A DNA stretch of 19,645 bases, taken from assembly GCA_050180235.1 (NCBI GenBank), contig JBFXEJ010000112.1, forward strand, positions 1 to 19,645, written 5' to 3'. Of this stretch, positions 19,544 through 19,645 are shown piece after piece. Position 1 is the first letter of the stretch; each line of letters opens with the position of its first letter. Under the pieces are notes generated by a model. It did not search any database. It was given only the letters and a program-made list of their open reading frames with translations, and was not told the DNA's origin. The position numbers and the translations under genes are program-made. The stretch is from JAABRU01 sp050180235 (lineage in GTDB: Bacteria > Desulfobacterota > Desulfobacteria > Desulfobacterales > Desulfococcaceae).

Positions 19544-19645
19544 TATTAACTGCATCCAAAATATAGGAAAAACCGGTAAGAGATGCTGTGATTTTTTGGG
19601 AACATTTTTTCAGAATATCTGCCACATAATCTTTCATTTCCGGGA

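Larger units (their letters stand above)
18868..19645. other. Gene-free tail with terminator, MITE-like element and repeats
   Basis: No coding region is convincing over 778 bases. A minus-strand open frame (18932-19237) runs through a strong terminator hairpin and ends inside an inverted repeat, so I do not accept it. The rest holds the element at 19219-19413 and a copy of the 25-nt repeat at 19519-19543. Confidence 0.6.

Overview
The window reads as chromosome of an anaerobic, probably sulfate-reducing member of the Desulfobacterota (Desulfonema/Desulfococcus-like). This placement is an inference. It rests on the gene mix: a PaaK / ACT-protein pair, a crotonase, a LivK-type binding protein, an mtEFG1/spdEFG1-type second EF-G, a secreted trypsin with a dockerin-like tail, and an NtrR-like Nudix repressor of the NrtR family. 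It also rests on the many small palindromic and interspersed repeats that fill long intergenic gaps. No phage genes, transposase, integrase or CRISPR array are visible.

Layout. Positions 1-729 are a gene-free, repeat-bearing lead-in. 730-5809 (+) carries crotonase, PaaK, a two-ACT-domain protein, an unrecognised small protein and a LivK-type periplasmic binding protein, which together suggest import and CoA-dependent breakdown of aromatic or amino-acid-derived acids. 6037-7032 (+) is an exported trypsin-like protease with a dockerin-like C-terminus. 7072-8046 is a graveyard of toxin-antitoxin genes: a BrnT fragment cut off beside a MITE-like repeat, its surviving CopG/BrnA-type antitoxin, a UPF0175-like fragment, one small intact gene, and a DUF2283 fragment. 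8257-10554 (+) is ptsP (GAF plus enzyme I), with a terminator. 10862-10936 (-) is tRNA-Val(CAC), with promoter and terminator.

11011-13904 is the most coherent candidate system. A vWA protein and a nicotinamidase-like hydrolase on the minus strand are divergent from an NrtR-type regulator (Nudix-like domain plus winged helix) whose Nudix catalytic residues are lost. Both divergent promoters carry a similar 23-bp GTT...AAC element overlapping the predicted -10 box (17 of 23 positions identical; one copy has perfect 8-bp arms). This suggests one repressor controlling itself and an NAD-salvage step, with a vWA protein as an unexplained companion.

14505-15083 (+) is an exported protein with four EF-hands. 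15154-16010 holds a repeat element followed by a strong promoter and a structured leader of about 320 nt. The leader contains a Met-Lys-stop minigene with a good ribosome binding site, a terminator-like hairpin and a duplicated segment, and it lies ahead of the EF-G gene (16011-18104). A P-loop ATPase (18163-18867) follows. 18868-19645 has no supported gene; it holds a minus-strand terminator and a MITE-like element with 24-bp inverted ends.

All function calls were made by eye from motifs, with no database search.
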